This document shows positions 8,558 to 16,800 of a DNA stretch of 64,000 nucleotides, piece after piece. The position numbers were made by a program, and so were the translations under genes. Below the pieces are notes generated by a model, which saw only the letters and a list, made by a program, of their open reading frames with translations, did not search any database and was not told the origin of the DNA. The stretch comes from Streptomyces sp. CG4 (GTDB taxonomy: Bacteria > Actinomycetota > Actinomycetes > Streptomycetales > Streptomycetaceae), in NCBI RefSeq assembly GCF_041080655.1, contig NZ_CP163525.1, forward strand, positions 8,556,001 through 8,620,000, read 5' to 3'. Positions within the stretch are counted from its first letter, which is position 1. Each line of letters begins with the position of its first letter.

Positions 8558-9631
8558 TCAGGCCGGCCGAGGCCCGTCCTCGGGCGCCGTGGGCAGCGCG
8601 AGGTGGGCCAGGTCGTCCGGTGGAGGTGAGGTCACCGGCCACAGGGGAGCGGCTTCCCCGTCGGCGAGGGCGGCCGGCGCGTCGGTGAGGTTCATGCGCT
8701 CGCGCAGCCGGCCGTAGAAGTCCATCGGGCCGAGCCGGACCGCCTTCAGCCGACGCGGTGCGGCGTACACGCCGATCCAGTCCCCGGGGCTCAGCACGCC
8801 GCGCAGCTGGCCGTCGATGCTGACCGCGGCCTGCCCCGAACGTGCGAGGACCCGCAACGCGACGGGCTCGTCGGGTGCGGCCACGACCGAGCGGTTGAAC
8901 ACCATGTGCGGGGCGACCGGTGTGAAGACCAGGCCCTCCGCACGCGGCGAGACGACCGGGCCGCCCGCGGCGAAGCTGTAAGCCGTGGAGCCCGTGGGCG
9001 TGGCCACCAGCAGCGCGTCGGCCGAGTAGCAGGCCAGGAGCCGGCCGGACAGATAGACCCCGACCGACACCTGCCGGTCCCGGGCGAGCTTCTCCACGAC
9101 GACGTCGTTGAGGGCGGTGACGTTCAGCGCGACGCCCCAGTTCTCGCCCGTCTCGCACCCCGCCCGCACCCGCGGCGGAGGCAGCATCGGCCCACGGCCG
9201 TACCGCAGCAGCGTCTCCATCTGCGCGGGCACCTCGAGTCGGCACGACGCCCGCATGGTGAGCAGCATCCGGCTCTCGACGTTGATCCGCTCGGACCGGA
9301 CCGCGTCCAGTGCCGTGCGCACCGCCGAGGCCGGGACCTCGGTGAGGAAGCCGACCCGGCCGAGGTCGACACCGAGCACCAGGGCGTCGTTCTCGGCCGC
9401 CAGGCGGGCGCCGCGCAGAAAGGTGCCGTCGCCGCCGAGGGTGACGATGAGATCCGGATCGCCCGCGGCGTCCAGCTCCTCCCGGGCGCTGTGCCGCGCT
9501 CCCTCCCGCCACACGTCGATGTCGGCGCACCCCACGGCGTGCTCCGCGCACCACGCGCGCACCGCTCGCGCGGCGGCCACGGCCTCCGCCCGCCCGCCGT
9601 GCACCACCAGGCCGACACGGTTCACCGTCAT
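8558..9631 (-). CDS. NAD kinase paralogue (PpnK family)
   Basis: A 357-residue protein that phosphorylates NAD to NADP. GGDGTFL (residues 65-71) is the conserved kinase motif, followed by the SERINVESRMLL and TPTGSTAYSFAAGGPVVSP (NAD/ATP-site) segments. It is longer than the roughly 300-residue housekeeping enzyme of Streptomyces, with an acidic/proline-rich C-terminal tail of about 40 residues, so it looks like a second copy rather than the one found beside recN. The ATG at 9631 has GGGAGGCGG upstream. It is apparently monocistronic. Confidence 0.88.
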   Translation of the reverse strand: MTVNRVGLVVHGGRAEAVAAARAVRAWCAEHAVGCADIDVWREGARHSAREELDAAGDPDLIVTLGGDGTFLRGARLAAENDALVLGVDLGRVGFLTEVPASAVRTALDAVRSERINVESRMLLTMRASCRLEVPAQMETLLRYGRGPMLPPPRVRAGCETGENWGVALNVTALNDVVVEKLARDRQVSVGVYLSGRLLACYSADALLVATPTGSTAYSFAAGGPVVSPRAEGLVFTPVAPHMVFNRSVVAAPDEPVALRVLARSGQAAVSIDGQLRGVLSPGDWIGVYAAPRRLKAVRLGPMDFYGRLRERMNLTDAPAALADGEAAPLWPVTSPPPDDLAHLALPTAPEDGPRPA

Positions 9632-9755
9632 ATCCGCCTCCCAGTCGGCTGCTCCCGCTCGCCATCCTCACCGCGGACCGCTTCCGCGCAGCACGCGCCA
9701 CGCCGCCGGGACCCTCCGCCAAGCGGACACGGGAACCCGGCGGCGCCCGCGGGGG

Positions 9756-10517
9756 TCAGCCGAGCGGCCGGCGGGCGCCCGTCGGGCGCGTACCCGGCGT
9801 GTGGCCGAAGGTGCGGCGGAAGACGTCGATGAAGGCACTGGCCGAGGACCAGCCGCACCGGTGCGCCACCGTGGTCACCGGCGTCCGCTCGGCCAGCAGG
9901 ACCAGCCCGTGGTGCAGCCGCAGCTGGGTCCGCCACTGCGGGAACGTCATCCCGAGGTCCTGGCGGAACAGCCGCGACAGGGTACGGTCGCTCGCCCCGA
10001 CCTCCCGGCCCAGCTCGGCCAGGGTGCGGCCGTCGGCCGGATCGGCGCGCAGGATGTCGCACAGCGCGCGCAGCACGGGCGAGCCGGGCGTGGGCAGATG
10101 CAGCGGCTGCTGCGGCGAGGCCCGCAGCTGGTCGAGCAACACCGCGCGCAGCCTGGCCCGTTCGGGACTGCCGTCGTCGGGCGTGCCGGTGTGGGCGATG
10201 ATCAGCTCACGCAGCAACGGGCCCACGGCCAGCACCGTCGGTACGTCCAGAGCCAGCGGGTTCTCCGTCGCCGGCAGCCCCATCAGATGCAGTTCCAGCT
10301 CGCCGTGCGCCTCGTGGGCGTGGACCGTGCCGGCCGGCACCCAGATGGCGCGGGTGGCGGGCGCGACCCAGGAACCGGCGTCGGTGGTGACGGTCACGAC
10401 TCCGCGGCCCGCGTAGACGATCTGGTGGTCGTCGTGCCGGTGGGCCTCGATCGCCGTCCGGGACGCCAGCCGCCGGGTGCGTGTCGGAGCCGTCGGCATA
10501 TGGCGGATTTCCATCAT
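9756..10517 (-). CDS. AraC-family transcriptional regulator
   Basis: About 253 residues. The N-terminal cupin-type sensor domain contains HRHDDHQIVYAGRGVV and WVAPATRAIWVPAGTVH. The C-terminal double helix-turn-helix contains LAELGREVGASDRTLSRLFRQDLGMTF and VAHRCGWSSASAFIDVFRRTFGHTPG. Several starts are possible (GTG 10520, ATG 10517, ATG 10514, ATG 10499), none with a strong ribosome site. It is divergent from an MFS exporter 54 bases away, and this pairing in actinobacteria usually means local control of the exporter. The inducer is unknown. Confidence 0.88.
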   Translation of the reverse strand: MMEIRHMPTAPTRTRRLASRTAIEAHRHDDHQIVYAGRGVVTVTTDAGSWVAPATRAIWVPAGTVHAHEAHGELELHLMGLPATENPLALDVPTVLAVGPLLRELIIAHTGTPDDGSPERARLRAVLLDQLRASPQQPLHLPTPGSPVLRALCDILRADPADGRTLAELGREVGASDRTLSRLFRQDLGMTFPQWRTQLRLHHGLVLLAERTPVTTVAHRCGWSSASAFIDVFRRTFGHTPGTRPTGARRPLG

Positions 10518-10571
10518 CACGTGGCAGTTTATCGGAAGTGCGACAGCCCGGCCGGGCCGGAGCATGACGGG
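10518..10571. promoter_or_regulatory. Divergent promoter region, AraC regulator / MFS exporter
   Basis: Only 54 bases separate the two starts, so both promoters and any AraC operator must overlap here or reach into the genes. On the minus strand CCGATAAACT gives a plausible -10 (TAAACT) for the regulator. The MFS gene's ribosome site GGAG is at 10559-10562. Confidence 0.4.
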
Positions 10572-11810
10572 GTGCGAAGGAACACCTCGATCACCCTGCT
10601 GTCCGCCGGGCACGCCTGCGTCGACGTCTACCAAGGCGCGGTGGCGTCCCTGATCCCCTACCTCGTCGCCCAGCGCGGATACGGCTATGCCGCCGCCTCG
10701 GGCGTCGTCCTGGCCGCATCCCTGCTGTCGTCCGTGGCACAGCCTTTCTTCGGCGCCCTCACCGACCGCCGGGCGGTGCCCTGGCTGCTCCCGGTCAGTA
10801 CGCTCCTGGCCGGCGTCGGCATCGCACTGAGCGGACTCGGCGGCACCTACGCCCTCACCCTGGTGTGCGTGGCGCTCTCCGGGATCGGCGTGGCCGCCTA
10901 CCACCCCGAGTCCGCCCGGATCGCCCGGCAGGCGGCCCGCGGCGCGCACAGCGCCATGGGCTGGTTCTCGCTCGGCGGCAACGTGGGCTTCGCCCTGGCC
11001 CCGCTCCTGGTCGCCGCGGTCGTGGGCACGGGCGGGCTGCGCCGGACGCCGTTGCTGGTGCTGCCGGCCCTCGCCGGCACCGCGTTGTGCCTGGTCGTAC
11101 TGCGTACCCCGGAACGACGGCCGGCCGCGCGGGCCGGTACGGCGCCGGCCGTCCAGCGCGACGACAAGGCGTCGTTCGTGAAGCTGTCGCTGGCCGTGAC
11201 GTGCCGGTCGATCGTGTTCGTCGGGCTGAGCAGCTTCCTCTCCCTCTACGTCGGCCAACAGCTGGGCGGCAGCGCGGCCGCCGGCACCGCCGCGCTGTTC
11301 CTGCTCTATCTCGGTGGTGCCGTCGGCTCCGTGCTGGGCGGCGCGCTGGCGGAGCGCTGGGACCGGGTCACGGTGTGCCGCTGGTCCTGTCTGGTCTCGG
11401 CCGTGGCGGTCGCGGGCGTGGTGTGCGTCCCTGGACCGGCGCTCTACGGATGCATAGCGCTGACCTCGGCCGGTCTGTATGTGCCGTTCTCCCTCCAGGT
11501 CACGCTCGGTCAGGACTATCTGCCCTCCCGGGTCGGCACGGCCGGCGGGATCACCCTCGGTCTGGCCGTCAGCGCCGGCGGTCTGGCGAGCCCGCTCATC
11601 GGCCGGCTCGCCGACGCCACGTCCCTGCGGACCGCGCTCGCCCCGCTCGTCCTGATGCCGGTGCTGAGCTGGCTGCTGCTGCGCACGCTGCCCGAGCCCG
11701 CCGCCCCGCGTCCCCTGGCCGGCCTGCCCGCAGAGCGAGCCGAAGCGCTCCCGGCCGGAGCCCCGGCGCATCGTGTTCGCCGCCGTAAAGACGGTGAAAC
11801 GGCGCAGTAA
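10572..11810 (+). CDS. MFS transporter of the fosmidomycin-resistance type
   Basis: A 412-residue, 12-segment major facilitator. HPESARIARQAARGAHSAMGWFSLGGNVGFALAPL (positions about 115-150) is the pattern of the Fsr/fosmidomycin-resistance subfamily, and FGALTDRRAVPWLLP is the loop 2-3 motif. It should export a small molecule by proton antiport. The GTG at 10572 has GGAG at 10559-10562. The C-terminal tail is Ala/Arg-rich and cytoplasmic. The divergent AraC gene probably controls it. The true substrate need not be fosmidomycin. Confidence 0.85.
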   Translation: MRRNTSITLLSAGHACVDVYQGAVASLIPYLVAQRGYGYAAASGVVLAASLLSSVAQPFFGALTDRRAVPWLLPVSTLLAGVGIALSGLGGTYALTLVCVALSGIGVAAYHPESARIARQAARGAHSAMGWFSLGGNVGFALAPLLVAAVVGTGGLRRTPLLVLPALAGTALCLVVLRTPERRPAARAGTAPAVQRDDKASFVKLSLAVTCRSIVFVGLSSFLSLYVGQQLGGSAAAGTAALFLLYLGGAVGSVLGGALAERWDRVTVCRWSCLVSAVAVAGVVCVPGPALYGCIALTSAGLYVPFSLQVTLGQDYLPSRVGTAGGITLGLAVSAGGLASPLIGRLADATSLRTALAPLVLMPVLSWLLLRTLPEPAAPRPLAGLPAERAEALPAGAPAHRVRRRKDGETAQ

Positions 11811-11881
11811 TGGCGCGGCGCGAACCTTCCCTGCAACGCCTCGGCACCCACCGGGGCGGACCGCGGGAAGAGGGAGCAGCC

Positions 11882-13597
11882 GTGCCGGAGACCGTCGACC
11901 AGCAGGCGCAACAGGCGCCGCCCGCCCCGCCGTCCTCGCCGGGCGGCCGGACGTACAACGGGTGGGCCCGGAACGACACGCTGGAGGACTACTCACTGCG
12001 CTACGCGCCCAAGTCCTTCCGGCGCTGGACGCCGTACGTCGTGGCCACCACGGCCCTCGGCGGCATCGCCTATCTCGCGGACTTCGCCATCGGCGGCTCG
12101 ATCGCGGTCTCCCACGGCTTCTCCAGCGCCCTGGTGGCGATCCTGACCGCGGCGCTGGTCATCTTCCTCACCGGCATCCCGATCGCATACTACTCGGCCA
12201 AGTACTCCATCGACATGGACCTGTTGACCCGGGGCGCGGGCTTCGGCTACCTCGGCTCGACGCTCACCTCGGTCATCTACGCCAGCTTCACCTTCATCTT
12301 CTTCGCCCTCGAAGGCTCCATCATGGCCCAGGCCCTCGAACTGGGCCTGCACATCCCGCTCGCCGTCGGCTATCTGATCTGCTCGCTGATCATCCTGCCG
12401 CTGGTCGTCTACGGCATGACCGCGCTGTCGAAGATGCAGGTGTGGACCCAGCCGGTCTGGCTGGTCCTGATGGTGGCGCCGTTCGTGTCGGTCGCGGCCC
12501 AGGAGCCGGGAAAATTCGCGGAGTTCACGCACTTCGCGGGTGACTCGCCGACCGGGTCCGGCATCAGCATGCTCGGGGTCGGGGCGGGCGCCGGTGTGGC
12601 GCTGTCGCTGATCGCGCAGATCGGTGAGCAGGTGGACTATCTGCGCTTCATGCCGGACAAGTCACCGGAGAACAGCAGGAAGTGGTGGGGAGCCGTGCTC
12701 TCGGCGGGTCCGGGCTGGGTGGTGCTCGGCGCGGCGAAGCAGATCGGCGGCGCCTTCCTCGCGTTCTACATCGCCGGCAGCGTCGGTCTGGCCAAGGCCA
12801 ACGAACCCATCCAGCAGTACGTGCACGGCTTCAAGACCTTCGCCGCGCCGATCGCCCTGGGCCTGGCCACGTTCTTCGTGATCCTCTCCCAGATAAAGAT
12901 CAACTCGACGAACGCGTACTCCGGTTCGCTGTCCTGGTCGAACTTCTTCTCCCGGCTGACCCACCGTCACCCCGGCCGCGTGGTCTACATCTTCCTCAAC
13001 GTCGGTATCGCCCTCGCTCTGATGGAGGGCGGCGTCTTCGGCTTCCTCAACACCGTCCTCGGCTTCTACTCCAACGTGGCGATCGCCTGGATCGGTGCGG
13101 TCGTCGCCGACCTCGTCATCAACAAGCCGCTCAAGCTGAGCCCTTCGTACATCGAGTTCAAGCGGGCTCATCTCCACCACTTCAACCCCGTCGGCTTCGG
13201 CTCCATGCTGATCGCGTCGGCGGTCTCCATCGCCGCGTACTTCGATGCCTTCGGCGCCTACGGCAAGGCGTTCTCGCCGTTCATCGCGCTGTTCCTGGCC
13301 ATGGTGCTCTCGCCGCTGTGCGCGGTGCTGACCAAGGGGAGGTACTACATCGCCCGCGCCGACGGCCTGGACGAGCCGCTGCTCGGTCCCGACGGCCTGC
13401 CCTCGGCGGCCGTCCTGAACTGCTCGGTGTGCGCGACCGACTTCGAGCGGCCCGACATGGCCGGATGCCCCTTCCACCAGGGCGCGATCTGCTCGCTGTG
13501 CTGCAGCCTGGAGAAGGACTGCCATGACGCGTGCAAGACCGGGGGAGCGGCCGGCCCGGTCCACCTGGGCGTGCCCGCCGTCCGGGCCGTGGACTGA
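11882..13597 (+). CDS. NCS1-family purine/cytosine permease-like transporter with Cys-rich C-terminal domain
   Basis: A 571-residue inner-membrane protein. An N-terminal polar segment with YNGWARNDTLEDYSLRYAPKSFRRW leads into about 12-14 membrane segments of the NCS1 nucleobase:cation symporter fold, including IAQIGEQVDYLRFMPD and LSQIKINSTNAYSGSLSWSNFF. The last 60 residues are cytoplasmic and carry eight clustered cysteines (CSVC, then C, then CSLCC, then two more). A similar tail is known to me from permease-like sensors fused to histidine kinases, but here no kinase follows. The GTG at 11882 has GAGGGAG upstream. Transport of a nucleobase-like solute, possibly with a sensing role, is inferred. 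Confidence 0.82.
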   Translation: MPETVDQQAQQAPPAPPSSPGGRTYNGWARNDTLEDYSLRYAPKSFRRWTPYVVATTALGGIAYLADFAIGGSIAVSHGFSSALVAILTAALVIFLTGIPIAYYSAKYSIDMDLLTRGAGFGYLGSTLTSVIYASFTFIFFALEGSIMAQALELGLHIPLAVGYLICSLIILPLVVYGMTALSKMQVWTQPVWLVLMVAPFVSVAAQEPGKFAEFTHFAGDSPTGSGISMLGVGAGAGVALSLIAQIGEQVDYLRFMPDKSPENSRKWWGAVLSAGPGWVVLGAAKQIGGAFLAFYIAGSVGLAKANEPIQQYVHGFKTFAAPIALGLATFFVILSQIKINSTNAYSGSLSWSNFFSRLTHRHPGRVVYIFLNVGIALALMEGGVFGFLNTVLGFYSNVAIAWIGAVVADLVINKPLKLSPSYIEFKRAHLHHFNPVGFGSMLIASAVSIAAYFDAFGAYGKAFSPFIALFLAMVLSPLCAVLTKGRYYIARADGLDEPLLGPDGLPSAAVLNCSVCATDFERPDMAGCPFHQGAICSLCCSLEKDCHDACKTGGAAGPVHLGVPAVRAVD

Positions 13598-13679
13598 GCC
13601 CGGGCACCGGCCGCAAGGTTTCGCACGCCCGGAGCCTCGCGCGCTTCGGCCGCCCCACCGCCTCACCGGAGTCGTCCAG

Positions 13680-14008
13680 ATCCGGCCGTGTGCTGGGGCG
13701 AGGTCGAGCCCGTCAAGGGCTTCGCGGATGGGGTCGGCCGGTCCGTCGCTGGCGCTGTAGGCGACGGAGACGTGCGGGGGTGAAGCCGTCAGCGTTCTCC
13801 GGGACCTCGTCGAGAATGTCGCCGATCGCGCTGCGGATCGCGTTCCGTACGGCGTGGAGGAGGTCGCCGAGGTGCGCAAGCGCGTCCCGGTACCGGGCGG
13901 CGAGCCGGTGCATGTTTGCACGTCCTGTTGGCCTTCGAAGGTCAGGTGCCATGTGTAGCAGCGGCGGCCCACGCTCCAACCGGGCTGCCACCGCCAGTGG
14001 TTGCGCAT
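13680..14008 (-). pseudogene. Degenerate 2'-5' RNA ligase family (2H phosphoesterase) gene
   Basis: The ATG at 14008 starts MRNHWRWQPGWSVGRRCYTWHLTF, a familiar start of Streptomyces LigT-like proteins. Near 13920 an 8-base AACATGCA insertion shifts the frame. In the new frame (MHRLAARYRDALAHLG) the central part holding the first HxT motif is missing, and the sequence jumps to AIRSAIGDILDEVPENADGFTP. One extra C in a C-run near 13790 shifts the frame again to PHVSVAYSASDGPADPIREALDGLDLAPAHG, which carries the second HxS motif. Similarity stops near 13680. Two frameshifts, an internal deletion and a lost 3' end make it non-functional. Confidence 0.75.
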
Positions 14009-14189
14009 GGTGTCAGGCGGAGCACTCATCGCCGCGATCGAATCAGGCGGAGCCCTCGCCCGGCGAGAGTGCAAGCCGGCGCTGGGCAGAGTTCACGCAC
14101 TCTTCGATGGCCGCGCGCAGGCCGATCGCGGCGACGCTGGTGCGGCAGGGCCGGCGGCCGATCCCTGCGGAGAGTTCACTGAGTCGATG

Positions 14190-14484
14190 GGCGACCGCCG
14201 GCAGGACCGCCAGGGCGGTCGTCGCCCGGTACGCCGACGCGCTCGCGGGGGAGTGCCGCACCCGGCCCGGGTTCACGGTCGCGGCGGTGCGCGACGACCT
14301 CACCCGCCGGCTCCTTCAACGGGTGTGGGGGTGCCCTGGGCAGGAGTTCGACGCGGAGGCGTCCGCGCGGGGGCTGGTCTGCGGGACGCGCGCCGTGGCG
14401 GCGGCCAAGCGGCTCGTCCCCGGGCTGCTTCAGGAGATGAACGAGACGACTGAGCGGACGGAGACGGCCAGTGTTACGGGGTGA
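14190..14484 (+). pseudogene. Remnant reading frame, unrecognised family
   Basis: A protein-like stretch without a proper start reads VVARYADALAGECRTRPGFTV, then AAVRDDLTRRLLQRVWG, and ends LVPGLLQEMNETTERTETASVTG at the TGA 14482-14484. The end overlaps the ATG at 14471 of the methyltransferase remnant, an arrangement of coupled genes. I do not recognise the family. Upstream of about 14190 the frame loses protein character, so this looks like a truncated 3' end of a gene once paired with the methyltransferase. Confidence 0.4.
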
Positions 14485-14990
14485 CGGCGTGGTGGCGCTG
14501 CCGGGCACGGTACGGGCCAAGCCGCTGCCCACACTGCCCGCACTTCCTCGATGGCACCGTCGGCCGGGCCGCTTTCCGCGTCGCCGAGCTGGAGGCAATC
14601 GGCTTGCCCGACGGCTGTGCCCTCGGCATCGTGTGCGTGGACGCCCTCGGGCGTAACGCCGACGTCGACGCGGCACTGCGCGAGCTGGCTCGCGTCCTGG
14701 CCCCGGGCGGTCGCCTGGTCCTGACCCGGTCGCTGCGGCGCGGAGCGGAGCCGGCCTGGCATGAGCAGGCCCGCGCCGCCAGCCTTGCGATGGAGCACGT
14801 GGACGAGCGCCCCGCCGAGCCCGCGACGTGCGAGAGGCTCTGCCGGCTGTGGATCGCCCATGTCGAGGAGTTGAGGCACGAGTTGGGTGAGGGCGAGGCG
14901 CAGAACATGCTGCGCGAGGCGCACCAGGTGCTGCCCACGCTGCCGGGCCGCCGCGCGGTCCTGCTGACCCTCCGGCGCCCTCGGCCTCCC
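14471..14990 (+). pseudogene. Frameshifted class I SAM-dependent methyltransferase-like gene
   Basis: The ATG at 14471 starts MLRGDGVVALPGTV, and the frame breaks near 14540-14550 by one base. It resumes as DGTVGRAAFRVAELEAIGLPDGCALGIVCVDALGRNADVDAALRELARVLAPGGRLVLT, given by position about 14547-14720. The 'ALRELARVLAPGGRLVLT' strand-helix is the post-motif of class I methyltransferases. A glycine-rich SAM motif is not visible, so the N-terminal part is incomplete or divergent. The shifted frame has no stop before gpsA and runs on to 15191, further evidence of decay. Confidence 0.55.
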
Positions 14991-15075
14991 CGACCGGGCC
15001 CCGCGCGGCCGATACGATGTCGGATCCCGGCTGCCGTCCCGGCGACGGGCCCGCTCCCGGCGGAAGGACCCCTCA

Positions 15076-16089
15076 GTGAGTCAGCACCGTGTTGCTCGTG
15101 CGGCGGTGTTCTCGGCCGGGTCCTGGGGAACCGCCGTCGCCAAGATCCTGGCGGACGCCGGCACCGACGTCATTGTGCACGCCCGCCGTAGCGAGATCGC
15201 CGACGCGATCAACACGCATCACCGCAACCCCGGCTACTTCCCGGACATCGAGCTGCCTGCCGCCCTGACTGCGACGACCGACCCGGCCACCGCGCTGGAG
15301 GGCGCAGACTTCCTGGTGCTCTCCATCCCCGCGCAGACCCTGCGGACCAACCTCGCCGCGTGGGCGCCGCACATCGGAGACGACACCGTGATCGTGTCGC
15401 TGATGAAGGGCATCGAGCAGAGCAGCGGACTGCGGGCGAGCCAGATCATCACCGAGGTGACCGGCGTGAGCGCGGACCGGGTCTCGGTGTTGTCCGGCCC
15501 GAACCTGGCGCGCGAGATCATGGACGGTCGGCCCGCCGCCGCCACCATCGCCTGCGCGGACGAGGATGCCGCCCACCGCTTCCAAAAGGCCTGCCACACC
15601 GGCTACTTCCGGCCCTACACCAGCACCGACGTGGCCGGATGCGAGCTGGGCGGCGCGGCGAAGAACGTCATCGCCCTCGCGGTCGGCATCGCCTCCGGCA
15701 TGGGCCTGGGCGAAAACGCCACGGCCATGCTCATCACCCGAGGCCTGGCGGAGACCACCCGGCTGGCCATGGCCTTGGGCGCCCACCCGGCCACCCTCGC
15801 CGGCCTGTCCGGCATGGGCGACCTGGTGGCCACCTGCTCCTCCCCGCTCTCCCGCAACCGCACCTTCGGCACCCACCTCGGCCGGGGCCTGAGCGCCGAG
15901 CAGGCCGCAGCCGCCACCCGGCAGACCACCGAGGGTGTCAAGTCCGCGGAGGCGATCCTCGCCCTGGCCCACGCCCACGACATCGAGATGCCGATCACGG
16001 AAGTGATCTCCACCCTGCTGCACGAGAAAGTCACCCTCGCCGAGGCCGCGGCCGCGCTGATGCAGCGGCCCCCCAAGCCCGAGCGCTGA
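15076..16089 (+). CDS. gpsA: Glycerol-3-phosphate dehydrogenase [NAD(P)+] paralogue
   Basis: A 337-residue soluble enzyme that reduces dihydroxyacetone phosphate to sn-glycerol 3-phosphate for phospholipid synthesis. The dinucleotide loop reads VFSAGSWGTA, where the first Gly of the usual GAGSWG is Ser. The catalytic-site segment GAAKNVIALAVGIASGMGLGENA, with Lys196, and the substrate loop GDLVATCSSPLSRNRTFG are intact. The GTG at 15076 follows GGAAGGA. It lies alone among pseudogenes, so it may be an accessory copy whose nucleotide affinity differs from the housekeeping enzyme. Confidence 0.9.
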   Translation: MSQHRVARAAVFSAGSWGTAVAKILADAGTDVIVHARRSEIADAINTHHRNPGYFPDIELPAALTATTDPATALEGADFLVLSIPAQTLRTNLAAWAPHIGDDTVIVSLMKGIEQSSGLRASQIITEVTGVSADRVSVLSGPNLAREIMDGRPAAATIACADEDAAHRFQKACHTGYFRPYTSTDVAGCELGGAAKNVIALAVGIASGMGLGENATAMLITRGLAETTRLAMALGAHPATLAGLSGMGDLVATCSSPLSRNRTFGTHLGRGLSAEQAAAATRQTTEGVKSAEAILALAHAHDIEMPITEVISTLLHEKVTLAEAAAALMQRPPKPER

Positions 16090-16126
16090 CCCCTGGCGCT
16101 CGATCTCTCGGCCTGCCCCCTTCGCC

Positions 16127-16152
16127 TTCACCCTCCCCATCCGGAGGGTGAA
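16127..16152 (+). terminator. Hairpin after gpsA
   Basis: Perfect 10-base arms TTCACCCTCC (16127-16136) and GGAGGGTGAA (16143-16152) flank a 6-base loop 38 bases after the gpsA stop. The right arm also overlaps the GTG at 16148 that could start the next, degenerate gene, so the hairpin could hide that start. Confidence 0.6.
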
Positions 16153-16756
16153 CGTCTACGACTGCCTCTCCCCGGGCTCCTTCACCCTCGGCCCGCCCCA
16201 GCTCCAGACGATCCTCGACCACCTCGCCGGCAGCGGCTGGTACGACCGGATCGACGGACACGGCCGCGTCCTGTCCGCTCGGGGTCAGCAGCCTGTGGAG
16301 TTGAGGGACAGCCGTGTGGTTCGTTGACACCTTCGCCTCCGGCTTCCAGCACCCCACCGACCCGGGACGCCTCCAGTGGTTCCGGAGCATCTTCGGCGCC
16401 GTGCCCACCCAGCGGTTCGCCCTCGCCTTCGGCCAGGGTGGCTGGGACCGCTTCGCCTCCGCCTCGCTCAGCGCCCACCTCGCTGAGCAGCGCTTCGGCG
16501 CCGTCCGAACTCGTCTTCTGGTGACCGTCTACCGGCCCGCCCTGATTGAACGTACGGCCGCCGCCCTCGCTCTGGCGCTAAGCCATGGTCCCCGCCTCGC
16601 GCTGCAGGTGGTCCTGCCCTCGCTGGCGAACTCGGCCACGGAATGCACGTCGGCTTCGTCCGCCGGCACACGGGCAACCTCGCCGAACGGGACGTCCGCC
16701 TGCGGCGTCTGATCGCGACCACGGTCATTGCCATGGAGATCGCGGTAGTGCTCTGA
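16148..16756 (+). pseudogene. Frameshifted hypothetical gene
   Basis: Three consecutive protein-like pieces lie in three frames. The first (16148-16327) reads NVYDCLSPGSFTLGPPQLQ and ends ELRDSRVVR. The second (from 16314) reads WFVDTFASGFQHPTDPGRLQWF and later RFALAFGQGGWDRFASASL. The third (16628-16756) reads ELGHGMHVGFVRRHTGNLAE and ends ATTVIAMEIAVVL. The first joint could be explained by loss of one TG from a GTGTGTGG run near 16312, the second by a shift near 16620. Together they would make one protein of about 200 residues, of no family I recognise. Confidence 0.5.
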
Positions 16757-16763
16757 GGGAAGG

Positions 16764-16791
16764 TTCGCCGGGTTCGGCCTTGTTCTAGGAT
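16764..16791 (+). promoter_or_regulatory. Candidate promoter for the pentapeptide-repeat gene
   Basis: TAGGAT at 16786-16791 is a good actinobacterial -10, ten bases before the ATG at 16801, with a weak TTCGCC at 16764-16769 as -35. There is no ribosome site before the ATG, so the mRNA is probably leaderless or nearly so. Confidence 0.4.
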
Positions 16792-16800
16792 CCTCTGGCT

